The notes below the pieces were generated by a model, which made no database searches, had not been told where the DNA came from, and saw only the letters and a program-made list of their open reading frames with translations. A stretch of DNA of 64,000 nucleotides from NCBI GenBank assembly GCA_914767885.1, contig CAJZBQ010000015.1, positions 62,001-126,000 of the forward strand, in the 5' to 3' direction. This document shows, piece after piece, positions 10,412-20,388 of the stretch. Origin of the DNA: Blepharisma stoltei (taxonomy: Eukaryota > Ciliophora > Heterotrichea > Heterotrichida > Blepharismidae). The number at the start of each line of letters is the position of its first letter. Position 1 is the first letter of the stretch. A program made the translations under genes and the position numbers.

Positions 10412-11503
10412 TTAATTTCGCTTCTCATAGTTGAGAGGCAAAGAAACATTATTTTTGTCGTTTTCAAGGCCTTTAAGTGCATCCGCTTGCACTTTGGTAA
10501 CAAATCTTCCCTTAATTCTGATTCTGCTATCAGCTACCCTTTTTCTGCATGCATACGCAATTCTCTTTGAAAAAGTTCTCCTCTTTCTTTTTTCTAATTC
10601 ACCCTCGAGAGTTGACCAAAAAGTTTTGTTCACTCATGAAGGGCCAATTCTTTTTGTTTAAAAAATTTATATAGCCGGGAACGGGCTATATATAAATTAT
10701 ATATTTAATTTTTTTTGAAATTTAAAAAATCCAAATTTGAAGCAATATTAATTTAAAATATAAAATTTATATTTTAAAATGCAAGCTGCTAAAATTAAAC
10801 AGAATTTGCAGAGATTTCATCATAATAATATCACTTATACATTAAATCTTTTTTAAAAAAATTTTTTGTTCACTCAAAGAGGGTGGGTTTTACCAAAAAA
10901 TGGGGATTTTCCAATGGTTTTGTTCGCTTTCGGAGTGGGGGAATAAGTACCTTTCGATTTTTATTTTTCTTTCTTCTAGTGTTAAGGTTCCAATCTTTTT
11001 GGTGTTATCATATATAATTTGCGGTTTTGGTATATTTTATCATATAAAGAATAATTCTAATAAAAAATAGTTTCCTGTTTTTAGTAAAAAAATACAAATT
11101 ATTTTTAAATATTTTTGCAAAAACCTCGAAAATAGAATAAAAACTGATTTTCGCTCTCGACTTTTTCCTTCTGATTTCGATACTGCTGGTCGATATTTTC
11201 TGGGTTCATCATCGGGTAATAATCAAACGGCTGAGACATCAGGCGTCTCATTTCTTGTGAATCTTTTGGCATAAAGTTTGGATCTAGCAAAAAAAGAAAA
11301 TTCGGGTCCCATCCTTCCATCTCCGGCATTGGCATCATGAAGTTGTCAGCCATGTCTTCGCGTTTCGGCATTTCAGGGTTTTCAGGGTCAAAAAAGACGC
11401 TAGGAAAAAACAATTGGGCCATTTCTGGAGGCACAAACGGGGGTTCTTGTCCATCTGTTTCAAAAGTGTCACGATCGCCTGCAAATGAATTGGGATCAAA
11501 CAT
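10412..11503 (-). CDS. CCT-domain protein
   Basis: N-terminal half is acidic and Met/Pro-rich (MFDPNSFAGDRDTF; FVPPEMAQLFF). The C-terminus is a CCT domain: KIKIERYLEKRKRRTFSKRI, then RKRVADSRIRIKGRFVTK, a basic segment known from plant CONSTANS-type regulators and numerous in ciliates. Two inserts must be removed: a 107-bp IES (11033-11139; joins NQFL to PKPQIIYDNTKK) and a 349-bp MITE (10595-10943; joins KIERYL to EKRKRR). The apparent start MNKTFWSTLEGEL nearest the CCT domain is MITE sequence, not the true N-terminus. The likely start is 11503. Probably nuclear and regulatory, by family. Confidence 0.85.
10595..10943 (+). mobile_element. MITE family A in the CCT gene
   Basis: Terminal inverted repeats with TTTGTTCACTCATGAAGGG on the left and TTTTGTTCGCTTTCGGAGTG on the right, flanked by TAA/TAA on the plus strand. 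Core contains the family's GCTAAAATTAAACAGAATT block. A small hairpin (about 10666-10694) lies inside. Excision restores the CCT domain in frame. Confidence 0.85.
11033..11139 (-). other. 107-bp TA-flanked IES in the CCT gene
   Basis: Excision on the minus strand joins CAG TTT TTA to CCA AAA CCG (NQFL-PKPQIIY), producing an uninterrupted CCT-protein frame. Confidence 0.75.
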
Positions 11504-12288
11504 AATAAGAATTTATTATAAGAAGTCTTTTTTTACAAGCACTTTGGTTATTTAAAGGCCTTAATTAGCTTAATTTGGATTAAAGTGGAGAAAAGGGTTA
11601 TTGTTTGTGGTGTTTGTTGCAAGTTGTATGATTGGCTATAAACTTTTAAATATGAGATTTTTGAAAATCCCATTTATTAGTGGAGTTTGAGGAAAAATTT
11701 AAAGAGCTGGAAATGTTGGAATTTTAATGAATTTGCAAGCTGGGTGCTTAATAGTTGAAAAATAATTTTATTAAATACAAAAATCCTTTATACAGAGTTT
11801 AAATATTTTGAGGAATAAAAGAATTATGAGATAGATTTTCGTTAATTGAAAAATAGTAATATGAAACAGCTTACAATAGAAGACACTAAATTTCTTTGAA
11901 ATTATACAATTTAATATTCAAATACCTCATGATTCTTTAATGCTATTGAAACTGGCTATTTAATGGCTATTTTAATATGCCGAAATTTTTTAGAAACCTA
12001 ACAGATCTTCTTTATATCCTATAATAAGGCAACCAGAACTAGCAGTCTGATATTGCTATCTCAAAATAGATCTGCTCAAAGGACTTGACACTCTATTACT
12101 AATTTATAATCTTAATCTTAATTAACTTTAGTCTGGTAACTAGCCTTGTCCCCTACCTAATCCAAGCTTGGAGCCTGAATAAGGATTTCATCCAGCCTTG
12201 TCTCTCTAAAGCGGTTGCATCTCATTGAGTCTTCTTCATTCTTATTGCTTGATTAAAACAATTTATAATCATTAATCCTTAATAATTC
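11504..12288. other. Intergenic, no gene seen
   Basis: AT-rich spacer with short stop-filled frames on both strands; no motif or repeat family recognised. Confidence 0.5.
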
Positions 12289-13258
12289 TTAAATTACAAC
12301 GCATACACAATTGGTTTTTTTGAGGGTCGGCCTGGCATCTTCCAGCTTAATGTAGCTCTGTGCAACATTTTCCAAGGACTTCAGCTGTGTTTTCAACATC
12401 AGGTTTTCTTCCTCTTTGTATTCTATTTCCTTTTCACTACTTACAAGCTGAGCAGAAATTTCATGCATTTCTTTTTGTAAATCATTAATTCTGTCGATGA
12501 TGTGCGCCAAATCGTAATTTTCTCTGTGGCAGTCTGGGATTGGCCATTTGGATTATGATTTTTTAAAAATAAATATTAAAAATTATTTTTTGAGAAAATA
12601 AAAGCTCTGAGATTGGGCTTTCGTCGAATTCAGGATAAGAAATCCTTGAATGGTATTTTTTGGAAACTGATGAATCTTCGATTAATTCGAAAATCGTCTT
12701 TTTCATGTTGTCAAGTTCAGAAAAAAGGATTGAAATTTTAGCAGAATCCACGTTCGCAAAATCAGCTAAGCTTTGAGAAGCTGTTCGAAAAGCTGATATA
12801 TTTTTCTTCCTCAATTACTACACTTTAAAAAATATTTAATATTTATTTTCCCTTATAAACTATATGCTATAAGCATATAAAGATAACCTATTTAGGCATT
12901 TTCATAGTAATTTTTCATTAATTGCTTTGTACATCTCTTTGGTTTGCTTTTTAATTGACTTAGCCATATCTACAGGTGACTGATGAAAATCAGTCGAATC
13001 TAAGCTCACTGACAGCAAGCTGTCATCGATCGGAGACTTAGCGTCTCCTATTTCTTGTACTGGAGCTACAACTGGTGACTCTATGATTGATCCGAACTGA
13101 TCGTTTTCTTCTTTATGGTGAGAGAGCTCAAGGTTTGTGAGATTTTGAAACAGCAGGTGAGTTACATCTTCTCCTGTCACTTTGGAGTATTCTTGGATCT
13201 TGCAAATCCTCTGAGTCACGTCGTCAATCAATTCTTGGTTAACCCCTTTGTTGTTCAT
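12289..13258 (-). CDS. Unrecognised coiled-coil protein, interrupted
   Basis: Three minus-strand coding blocks: 12902-13258 (MNNKGVNQELIDDVTQRI.., acidic, Ser-rich), 12563-12814 (SAFRTASQSLADFANVD..) and 12289 to about 12535 (WPIPDCHRENYDLAHIIDRI..). The last block is a heptad-rich coiled coil with Glu/Lys/Leu spacing (KEMHEISAQLVSSEKEIEY). It is read as one gene because blocks are collinear and stop-free in turn, with AT-rich stop-filled stretches of about 60-90 bp between them that look like IESs. I could not define exact in-frame TA joins. No family recognised. The terminal CVCVVI is cysteine-rich. Confidence 0.5.
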
Positions 13259-13475
13259 ATATATATCCTATTCAATCAATGAATATGGATAATTTAATAA
13301 AATAAATATCTAGGCCTGCATACTTGATTTAGCTAATATCAAAGTCTAATTCTTCTAATCCTTCTTGCTCACGGAGGACTTAAATTTATTTTTGAAATTG
13401 AAATGTTTAGTTTAAAATCTAATAGAATTTAATAGATATTTAATTATCATATTTATATAAGAAAATATTATTCAT

Positions 13476-14352
13476 TACTCCCCCCCCTCCGTGAGTGAAC
13501 AAAAAAAAATTTGTTCACTCACGGAGGGGGTTAATTTTATTTTTTTCGAAATTTAAAAAAAATCCTAATTTGCAAAAATTGGAAAGCAAATATTATTATT
13601 ATTATTATTATATAAAGTTAAAACGTGCAAAAACGCATATTTCTCTATTTCTTTTCTTCAATTTTCCGAACTTGTAAATTATTTTGAATCTTCCAATTTT
13701 GATCTGAATCTGATCTATGATTATTTTTCTGATAAAAATAGTCTGAGTCTGATCTTAAATTAATTTTCTGATAAAAGACCTCAGTCTGATCTTAATTCAT
13801 ATTTTCTGATAAAATAAAATAAAATGATTTTTCTGATCAAATTAAAACATTTCTGTTGAGGGATTTTGAGCTTAAATCCTTTCTTTTCGCTATCAAACTG
13901 ATCAAAAATAAACCAAATTTCTTCTTGAGTAAACTGATGTATTGAGTTCAAAGTTTCCAAAATCGGATGTTGAGTAGTGATTTTGGCTTATTTCAATAGT
14001 AATTTTGGGTCGCTGTGAATCATAGCATGTAGTAGGCTGATTCTGAGTTCATCTTTGTAGCTTCCGAAATCTGGTGATAAGTAGAGATTTTGGTTGCTTC
14101 AAGTCAAAAGTTTTTGATTTTTCTTTTTATATTTTTTAAAGCAAATATTAATTTAATTTATAAAATTATGTTTTAAAAAGCAATTCGTTTAAAATTAAAC
14201 AGAATTAGCTCTAGATTTCATTATACTAATTATCACTTATATATCAAAACTTTTTTCCATAAAAAATTTTTGTTCACTCACGGAGGGTGGGTTTTTGGGC
14301 AAAAAATGGCGATTTTCTAATGGTTTTGTTCACTCACGGAGGGGGGGAGAGT
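13476..14352 (+). mobile_element. MITE family A with a nested insert
   Basis: Starts TTACTCCCCCCCCTCC and ends GGAGGGGGGGAGAGTTA, with TTA at both sides. Inner ends are direct copies of the family (GTGAGTGAACAAAA.. and ..TTTTGTTCACTCACGG). It is much longer than other copies because of the insert at 13596-14150. Intergenic. Confidence 0.85.
13596..14150 (-). mobile_element. Element nested inside MITE A, 13-bp TSD
   Basis: Flanked by AAAGCAAATATTA at 13583-13595 and 14138-14150, a sequence present once in other family-A MITEs. An (ATT)n run at the left edge suggests a simple-repeat tail on the minus strand. It contains three imperfect copies of a unit like CTGATCTTAATTAATTTTCTG (about 13695-13840). 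Confidence 0.75.
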
Positions 14353-14354
14353 TA

Positions 14355-15313
14355 GTAAATTTTTTTGCTAATTAGGCTTTTTTAAAAAATGGAATTTTCA
14401 ATGGTGGCCAGTTAACGGAGGGAGGAGCAAGTAGTAAAAGAAGATATGCTGTAACAGCGGTAAAAATTATATAGGGCTTTCCCTTGAATAGCCCGATAAC
14501 AGGCTGGCTTCATCCCGTTATCGGGCTATTCAAGGGAAAGCCTTATATTAATTCTTGTAAGCTCTAATTTGATAAAATGGTTTTGCCTTTTATAAGCTTA
14601 CACCGAAGTATACCGAGACGAAAACCCGACTTGATGCTATTGCTATAATATTGGATTAGATAATATAGAAATGAAAAGATCACAAATTTAGATTTACTTT
14701 AGCTTAAGGCCATAAATTAATCTCTTTTGGCCTAGAGGCTTTATATCTAGTTTTTTTGAAAATTCCGACTGCGAACTCTGATATAATGATCCAAGATTAG
14801 AGCGCTAATCATATTAATTAATAGCATATTAGTCAAGCAAAGGAAACTTAATGCCAATTTTCGGATTAACTATAGATCAAGGTTATTATACTATTTGGAA
14901 TTTCTGAAGGCTAAATATTAAAAATCATTTATTTTTAAACAAATTATCATCAAGCTCATGAAATCATAAAAATCTTGGGAAATGCCATTTCTTTATATCT
15001 CTAACTTCTACTAGCTTATATCAATCTACAATTGTTTTGCTATTTTCTTATAAGAAAGTTATCTTTATGAGTATCCTGATATAGATAATTTTATTCTATC
15101 ATTGTGTAAGCTCCTTATTTTTTAATTTTGGATTTTGTATACTTTTTGAATGCTAAAACGAGCTATTTCTGCTTATAAGATTCCATTTCTGTTTTTTATA
15201 AATAATTAGAAATTATTTTGGTAAAAATGCATAAATTAAAGCATTAGAACTTTAAATTGGCTCTTGCCTAGCTAAGGAACATATCATTCTTAGAGAGAAA
15301 ATCATAAAAAGCA
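14355..15313. other. Non-coding stretch with MITE remnant and palindrome
   Basis: The first about 75 bp end like a truncated family-A MITE (GGTGGCCAGTTAACGGAGGG). A strong palindrome follows (14470-14548). The rest is AT-rich with no supported gene. Confidence 0.5.
14470..14548. repeat. TA-flanked palindrome, arms about 28 bp
   Basis: GGCTTTCCCTTGAATAGCCC and its inverted copy lie around a loop of about 15 nt (AGGCTGGCTTCATCC). Arms are nearly perfect and GC-richer than flanks, with TATA at both edges. Compare the palindromes near 15.98, 32.78, 47.48 and 51.93 kb. Confidence 0.8.
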
Positions 15314-15928
15314 TTAATCAACCATTTTAAGCACCATTAAATTCATATCCTCCGATATTAGCCCTTCAGCAATTTTTGATTTTACTAACTCAAAAAATCC
15401 TACACAAAATTCTCCTTGAATATCGAGCTGGACTGGACTTTGATTTCCCCCATCAAAAAGGATAAACCCAGGAAGAACAGCAACAAAATGGTGTGTAATT
15501 GGAGTAGTTGTTGGGTTTGTTTGGCCCTCAGCTGCAAATGCTTGGTGTGACTGCTTTATTTCTTGGCTTCCAGCCATTATATTAGCTGTCTCTAATGGGG
15601 ATTTATTAAAAATGTTAGCTTTTAATTGCTGAATAAGGCTTCCTTCTATTAAATCAGCCTCTGCATTAAAAATTGCATGAATTGCTGCCAAAATTCCACA
15701 GGCAGCGTCTAGTTCACTGATCTGCTTTATAAAATAAGGAGCAGAAACTTCAGTGCCAGTAAAAATAGGCCCAGGCAGATGTGTTCTAAAAGCCAAAACA
15801 ATCGCAGCAGCAGGCATTTCAAAATCCATGCTATAAATTTCAGAAAATTCCCAAAATTCAGCTAGCCCTATTGTTCGTAAATAATTTGTAAAAATTGTAG
15901 GATCACTTTCCAAAGCTGGCCAATTCAT
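15314..15928 (-). CDS. Ubiquitin C-terminal hydrolase (UCH, peptidase C12)
   Basis: A 204-residue UCH fold: MNWPALESDPTIFTNYLRTI at the start matches the family's W.pLEsnP..f. The active-site stretch FIKQISELDAACG has Gln and the nucleophile Cys. The general-base His lies in THHFVAV and the Asp in LFDGGNQSPV. The active-site loop has about two more residues than UCH-L3 (QISELDAACG). Cleaves small adducts from ubiquitin's C-terminus. The true start is taken at 15928 because MPVSVVNYKFNFK just upstream is encoded by a palindrome. TAA stop. Confidence 0.88.
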   Translation of the reverse strand: MNWPALESDPTIFTNYLRTIGLAEFWEFSEIYSMDFEMPAAAIVLAFRTHLPGPIFTGTEVSAPYFIKQISELDAACGILAAIHAIFNAEADLIEGSLIQQLKANIFNKSPLETANIMAGSQEIKQSHQAFAAEGQTNPTTTPITHHFVAVLPGFILFDGGNQSPVQLDIQGEFCVGFFELVKSKIAEGLISEDMNLMVLKMVD

Positions 15929-15943
15929 TTTGAAATTAAATTT

Positions 15944-16028
15944 ATAGTTAACTACACTGACTGGCACGGGGTGCTTTTGGCTCGAAACTGAGCCAGAAGC
16001 ACCCCATGCCAGTCAGTGTAGTTCACTA
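15944..16028. repeat. Palindrome just upstream of the UCH start
   Basis: AACTACACTGACTGGCACGG and its inverted copy (CCATGCCAGTCAGTGTAGTT) around a short loop near GCTCGAAACTGAGC. Arms about 33 bp with few mismatches; TA dinucleotides at both sides. It supplies a spurious upstream ATG to the UCH ORF. Confidence 0.8.
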
Positions 16029-16382
16029 TATATGCTATTTTACATCAATGCCTATAATTACATTTTATTTCTAATAAATTTCGAGAGAGTATAGAATATT
16101 ATAAATATGGGAAAATGAAATAGAAGACATCAGATTTTATATTAATTGTAATAAAAATATAAATAATTTTGGATAAAATGCATTTAAATGCTTAATAAAA
16201 TTGCAAGCTAATGAAGATGATAAATAATTTTTGTGTATTCAAAACAAATAAAATTCAATTGATTAGTTTAAACGAATTCAATAGTAATTTTGTAGTATAT
16301 AACTATAGGGCTCTGTCTTCTAAAACCTAATTCTATTTTATTTTATCTTTTATAGTTTCATATATTCCTAACATTAATAAAT
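16029..16382. other. Intergenic, AT-rich
   Basis: Divergent spacer between the UCH and sorting-nexin genes; nothing recognised. Confidence 0.5.
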
Positions 16383-18397
16383 ATGAATGCTTCGATTTCA
16401 TCACTAAGTTTTTCTGCATTAGAAAGGAAATACTATGTGGCTGAATTCGATAGATTGACAGAAAAGCAAGAAAATTCTATAATTGACAGAACTTTATCAA
16501 GGGAAGAATACATGAATTTCTTGAAAAGATTGAAAATTTCAAGAACAGATTGCGATGATATCTGAAATTTAGTATAAATTTTTTAGAAAGAGTTTCTTAA
16601 TCGTATTTATAATATAAAAAAATCTAAAATTACCATCAGAAGGTATAAATGAAAACCAAAATGTATTAAAATTGCCAAATTTTATGGCAGCTATGAGATT
16701 GTGTAGTGTTTTGAAGCAAGGATTACGAGTTGGAAAGGAAAATTTAATTAAGGAACAAAGCGTTTTAGCAAGAAAATCTAAAGATAAAGATACAAAAAAT
16801 ACTGAAGATTCAAAGCCAGGAGGAATGCCAAATAAAAAGACTGAGAATGGGAAGGGTAAAAACACTAATGATAGGCTGAGTGACATACCAGCTATGCAAG
16901 AAACTGCTCAAAATATTTTACCCAAGATGCCAGCATTGCCTGATGATAAGAAATTTCCTGCGTTTGAAAAACCAATTGAAAATATTTATACTGGGAATAA
17001 GTCACCATTAAAAAACTTTGAAGAAAAAACCCCAACTCCTGCTTTAACTGAAAAATCGATATTCCAGGCACCTTTAAACCTAATCAATGTTCCAGAGCCT
17101 TCAGCATTTAACAAGCGAGAAATCTCAGTAGAAACTCCAACACAGGTGATCAGTGGGTGGTTTGGGAGTTCATCATATCACACTTATCCGATCATCACAC
17201 AAATAAATGACCAAATTTATAGAGTAACTAGAAGATTCAGCGACTTAGATTGAATGCATAACTTATTAGTCAAAAATTATTGCGGATTCCTTATACCTCC
17301 ACGACCGGATAAAAGAATTATTAACAATAACAATGACAAGTTTATTGAAGAGCGAAGATTGCAGATTGAAAAATATTATTTTTCATATAAGTTACTGCAT
17401 TTATATCAATAATATGCCTTAAAATCTATTAAAAATATAGCTTTATTCTTAACTACAACTTTATAATTATTTTAAAAAAATATATACTTAAACATTATTT
17501 TAAATAACCCAGTATTAGGCATGTCACTCCCATTTAAAGTTTTTACACAAGCCCGTGATGAAAACTTCGAAATTGAAAAAAAATCAGCAGAAGATCGTCA
17601 AGAAAATCTTCAAGCTAAAAGTTTTGAAGATATAATTGACAGCGTTTATGCAAAATTCCAAACAAATTATCAAAAATTATTTACTGATATTCCTATAAAA
17701 GAAGACATTGAAAATATAGTAGAAAATATAATAAAGCTGGATTCTCCTACACAGTCTTGTATTAATTCTTTTCAAAATTGGACAAATCAGCAGAAATTGA
17801 CGATAGATGCATTTCGCGAATTCGAAATCCCAGAAGAGCCAGATATTTCTGATATTTTTCAGCAGCATTCAAAGAACTGCCAACAGAATTTCGAAGAGCT
17901 TGACCAATTTCATTCAGATTTTTCTAATGAACATTTACGATTGGAAGGGTTAAAACAAGCGATAAATTCATATAAAGGATCAATTAGTAAATATCATGAG
18001 CAAGAAGCTTTAATTTCAAGAAAATATGCAAAGCATAAGAATTCATATGACGAAGAAACAGCGTCAAGATATTTACAAGAACTGGAATCTGCTGAAATAG
18101 ATTTGGAAAAATTAACTAATTTCTCTAGTATAAATTAAAAAATAACCAAAGAATAATTTATTTATAAATACTTTAGAAAATAATTTAAATTTTAATTTTT
18201 ATTATAAATTTTGGCATCAAGATAAATGATGTAAGTCATTGAGTAAAATAGAAAGCAATTTAATTCAAGAAAACATGAGATTTGAAGCAACAAGGAGTGA
18301 AGAAATTATGAAAACTGTTATTGGGATTACTAAAAAGCAAAGAGAATTTTATGAAAAAGAATGTGTATTTTGGCAAAATGCCCTTGAAAAATTTTAA
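16383..18397 (+). CDS. EH-PX-BAR sorting nexin
   Basis: After removal of three IESs one frame runs from ATG 16383 to TAA 18395-18397. Domain order: an EH-like (EF-hand pair) domain, ALERKYYVAEFDRL..DDIWNL..LPNFMAAMRL, residues about 10-95; a Ser/Lys/Pro linker; a PX domain with YRVTRRFSDLDWMHNLL and IPPRPDKRI (phosphoinositide-binding Arg in RRFSD); then a helical BAR domain ending KKQREFYEKECVFWQNALEK. PX-BAR nexins shape endosomal tubules. The Trp in DLDWMHNLL is a TGA, strong evidence for the genetic code. IESs: 16570-16624, 17374-17484, 18136-18202; all joins are in frame at TA. An EH domain on a PX-BAR nexin is unusual. Confidence 0.85.
16570..16624 (+). other. 55-bp TA-flanked IES in the EH domain
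   Basis: Excision joins DDIWNL to KLPSEGINENQNV, restoring the EH domain through LPNFMAAMRL. A 15-nt GT..AG sequence (GTATAAATTTTTTAG) lies inside but splicing it alone leaves the wrong frame. Confidence 0.65.
17374..17484 (+). other. 111-bp TA-flanked IES between PX and BAR
   Basis: Excision joins RRLQIEKY to LNIILNNPVLGMSLPF, the canonical end of a PX domain, in frame. Confidence 0.8.
18136..18202 (+). other. 67-bp TA-flanked IES in the BAR domain
   Basis: Excision joins NFSSIN to YKFWHQDKWCKSLSKIES, giving a complete BAR C-terminus that single-ORF reading misses. Confidence 0.75.
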
Positions 18398-18575
18398 AAT
18401 AAATATCCGCGTCAAAAATTAATTTAGACCATTAATCTCCTTTTAAGTTTCCACGTATAGATAATAAAATGGGATTATAATTATTTATACTCTAAATTAT
18501 ATCATAAAATTAATAATAAATTTATATGAAATACCAATTAATATTTTCTATAAAATTCTACCTTATATAATCTCA

Positions 18576-20240
18576 TTAAATTAATCCTAACTTTGTTGAT
18601 GCAATTAAAGATGACAAAAATTGTTCAATTGAAGACCCTCCCGTTCCTTTTTGATCTTTCCCTTGCCCAGGTGCTAAAACATAATGATAAGCAAGCTTTA
18701 AATGAGCCTCTCTAAGTTTACATATTTTTTCTATTGCATTATTCCATTCTTCTACTGCTCCAAGCTCTATTATTTTTTCTTTCATATCCCTAGGCCTTAT
18801 CGTTCCAATATAGCTTATAAAATTCCTATGCTCAGTTTTCATATAATTTCACATTTTCTGAATAAATTCATCATTTTTATTTAAATTAAATACTTCATCT
18901 ATATATTTCACTATAGGAATTTGAGCAGCTGAAGCCCCTGCATAAATTTCTGAATTCTCACTAACCCCTTCAAAAATGACTCCTGTTTCAAATGATTTCA
19001 ACTTTTTCCGAAATCCAAAATAAAATATTTTTGGGTCAACCTTTTGATAAATTACTCTTTTTTTTGATAAAAGGAACTTATATTTTATTATTTTATAATA
19101 AAAATTATTTAATTTAACATAGCATAGCTTAAATGTTTTTGTCATTATTTCTATTGTGTCCTTAAATGCATCTAAAGCTTCAATAACCTGAAATTTATTG
19201 CTATTTTCTAGCCCTGAATAAAGCTTATAGCATGCATCTATAAGTGGAGTTCCAAGATACTCAATATACATTGGGGTCTTTAAACTAAACTTAATTATAG
19301 GTTGGCTTCCATCTATTGGTAACACCTCCTTCATCGACCACTGATGTCATGGGACATCCGAAGTCCTCACTCTTTCTCCTGCACCTGCTCCAGTGTTGAG
19401 TAGGTGGACTATGGACTTCTTGAGTAAAGGAAAGCTGTCCAAACAGAAATCCCTAAAAATGGAATTTCAGTTGACTCTCGGCAAAGGAGAAAAATTAGAA
19501 GCCCGGAGGGGCGTAACTCCTGATCTCAAGCTAGGAGTTTACCCAATTGATCTGGACATTGCCTGCAGCCTTGATGGGCTTCCCTTTTCCAACTCCGATC
19601 CCTCCTTTCTTGGAGTAAAAATCAAAACCTGAAAGCGGGCCAGGACTATACTCCACGAACTACTGGAATTTCTTACCTAGCATTATTGTGGCTATGTGGC
19701 CATGCTCAGGTCAAGACGCCATATTTAATTATCAATATACATAGGAGTCAAATAAAAATTTTCTTCATCTTTAGTGCCTGAAAACGTAAATAATGCCTGA
19801 AAATTATTGACGTGAAAATTTCCACTATTTTCTATAAATTTCCAATTGTGATAATGCAAAGATGCTGCAGTTAATATAGGTGGACGTCTTAATTTTTGGG
19901 AAATTTGTAAAAAGGGGATTGAAATATTTGCTGGAATTTTGGTTGAAGGGGTTTCTGTATTTCAGTAATAAGAAGAAACAATCATACCATATAATAAGGC
20001 TGCAAGCTCGAGCTGAAGAGTTTCTTGGTATAAAGGGGTTGGGTCAACTGTAGGAAGGGATGCGATCTGTTGAAGGATATTTTGCGGAGAATTTTGAAGA
20101 GATTGAACTAATTCGTAGTGGGGGTAAAGGTTTTGAAGAGAGGGAATGCCTGGAGGTTCTTGACCAATTGTAAATCCATGTGTTTCGCTTAGCCCAAAAG
20201 AACTACAAGATTTGTATGATAGCCCTCTAAATAATTTCAT
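18576..20240 (-). CDS. Indoleamine 2,3-dioxygenase-like protein, copy 1
   Basis: IDO family haem dioxygenase, which opens the indole ring of tryptophan (kynurenine pathway) in the cytosol. N-terminus: ETHGFTIGQEPPGIPSL. Middle: LRRPPILTAASLHYHNW and FGFRKKLKSFETG. Diagnostic IAGASAAQ-type block: IYAGASAAQIPIVKYID. C-terminus: EHRNFISYIG, then REAHLKLAYHYVLAP, with the His in REAH at the family's proximal haem-ligand position. TGA encodes Trp at SYYWNTE and QKMWNYM. The gene is split by a retroposon-like element (19279-19749); its TSD joins NFYLTPMYIEYLG in frame. A 72-bp stop-free IES is predicted at 19053-19124. A paralogue lies directly upstream. Confidence 0.87.
19053..19124 (-). other. 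Candidate 72-bp stop-free IES inside IDO copy 1
   Basis: The ORF stays open, but about 24 residues (CYVKLNNFYYKIIKYKFLLS..) have no counterpart in IDO copy 2. Excision between TAs gives KTFKLIYQKVDPKIFYFGF, aligning with NLMYEKCDPGIFYFGF of copy 2. Confidence 0.7.
19279..19749 (-). mobile_element. Retroposon-like insert in IDO copy 1, about 18-bp TSD
   Basis: Flanked by TCAATATACATTGGGGTC and TCAATATACATAGGAGTC. The body matches the 54.07-54.65 kb element (shared GTTGAGT..TATGGACTTCT and CTTACCTAGCATTA). The right end CGCCATATTTAATTA recurs in the 24.1, 50.1 and 54.6 kb elements, making it the shared 5' end of a minus-strand family. Confidence 0.75.
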
Positions 20241-20388
20241 TTTATTTATAGAGATTCTACAGGAAAACTGAAAATATAAACTATTTATCGCAATTTCTTA
20301 TATTGTATATTTAAATTTATTATTAATTCAAAAGTAAAACGATATTTATCAAATTTCTAATTTAATTTTTTTATTGCAGGATTTTGCA

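Noticed and set aside
16383-16565. A separate 60-aa gene upstream of the sorting nexin
   Set aside because: TGA is Trp and a 55-bp IES joins it to LPNFMAAMRL as a single EH domain.
19275-19334. Start MKEVLPIDGSQP for IDO copy 1
   Set aside because: Encoded by the retroposon-like insert; the true N-terminus is at 20240 by paralogue comparison.
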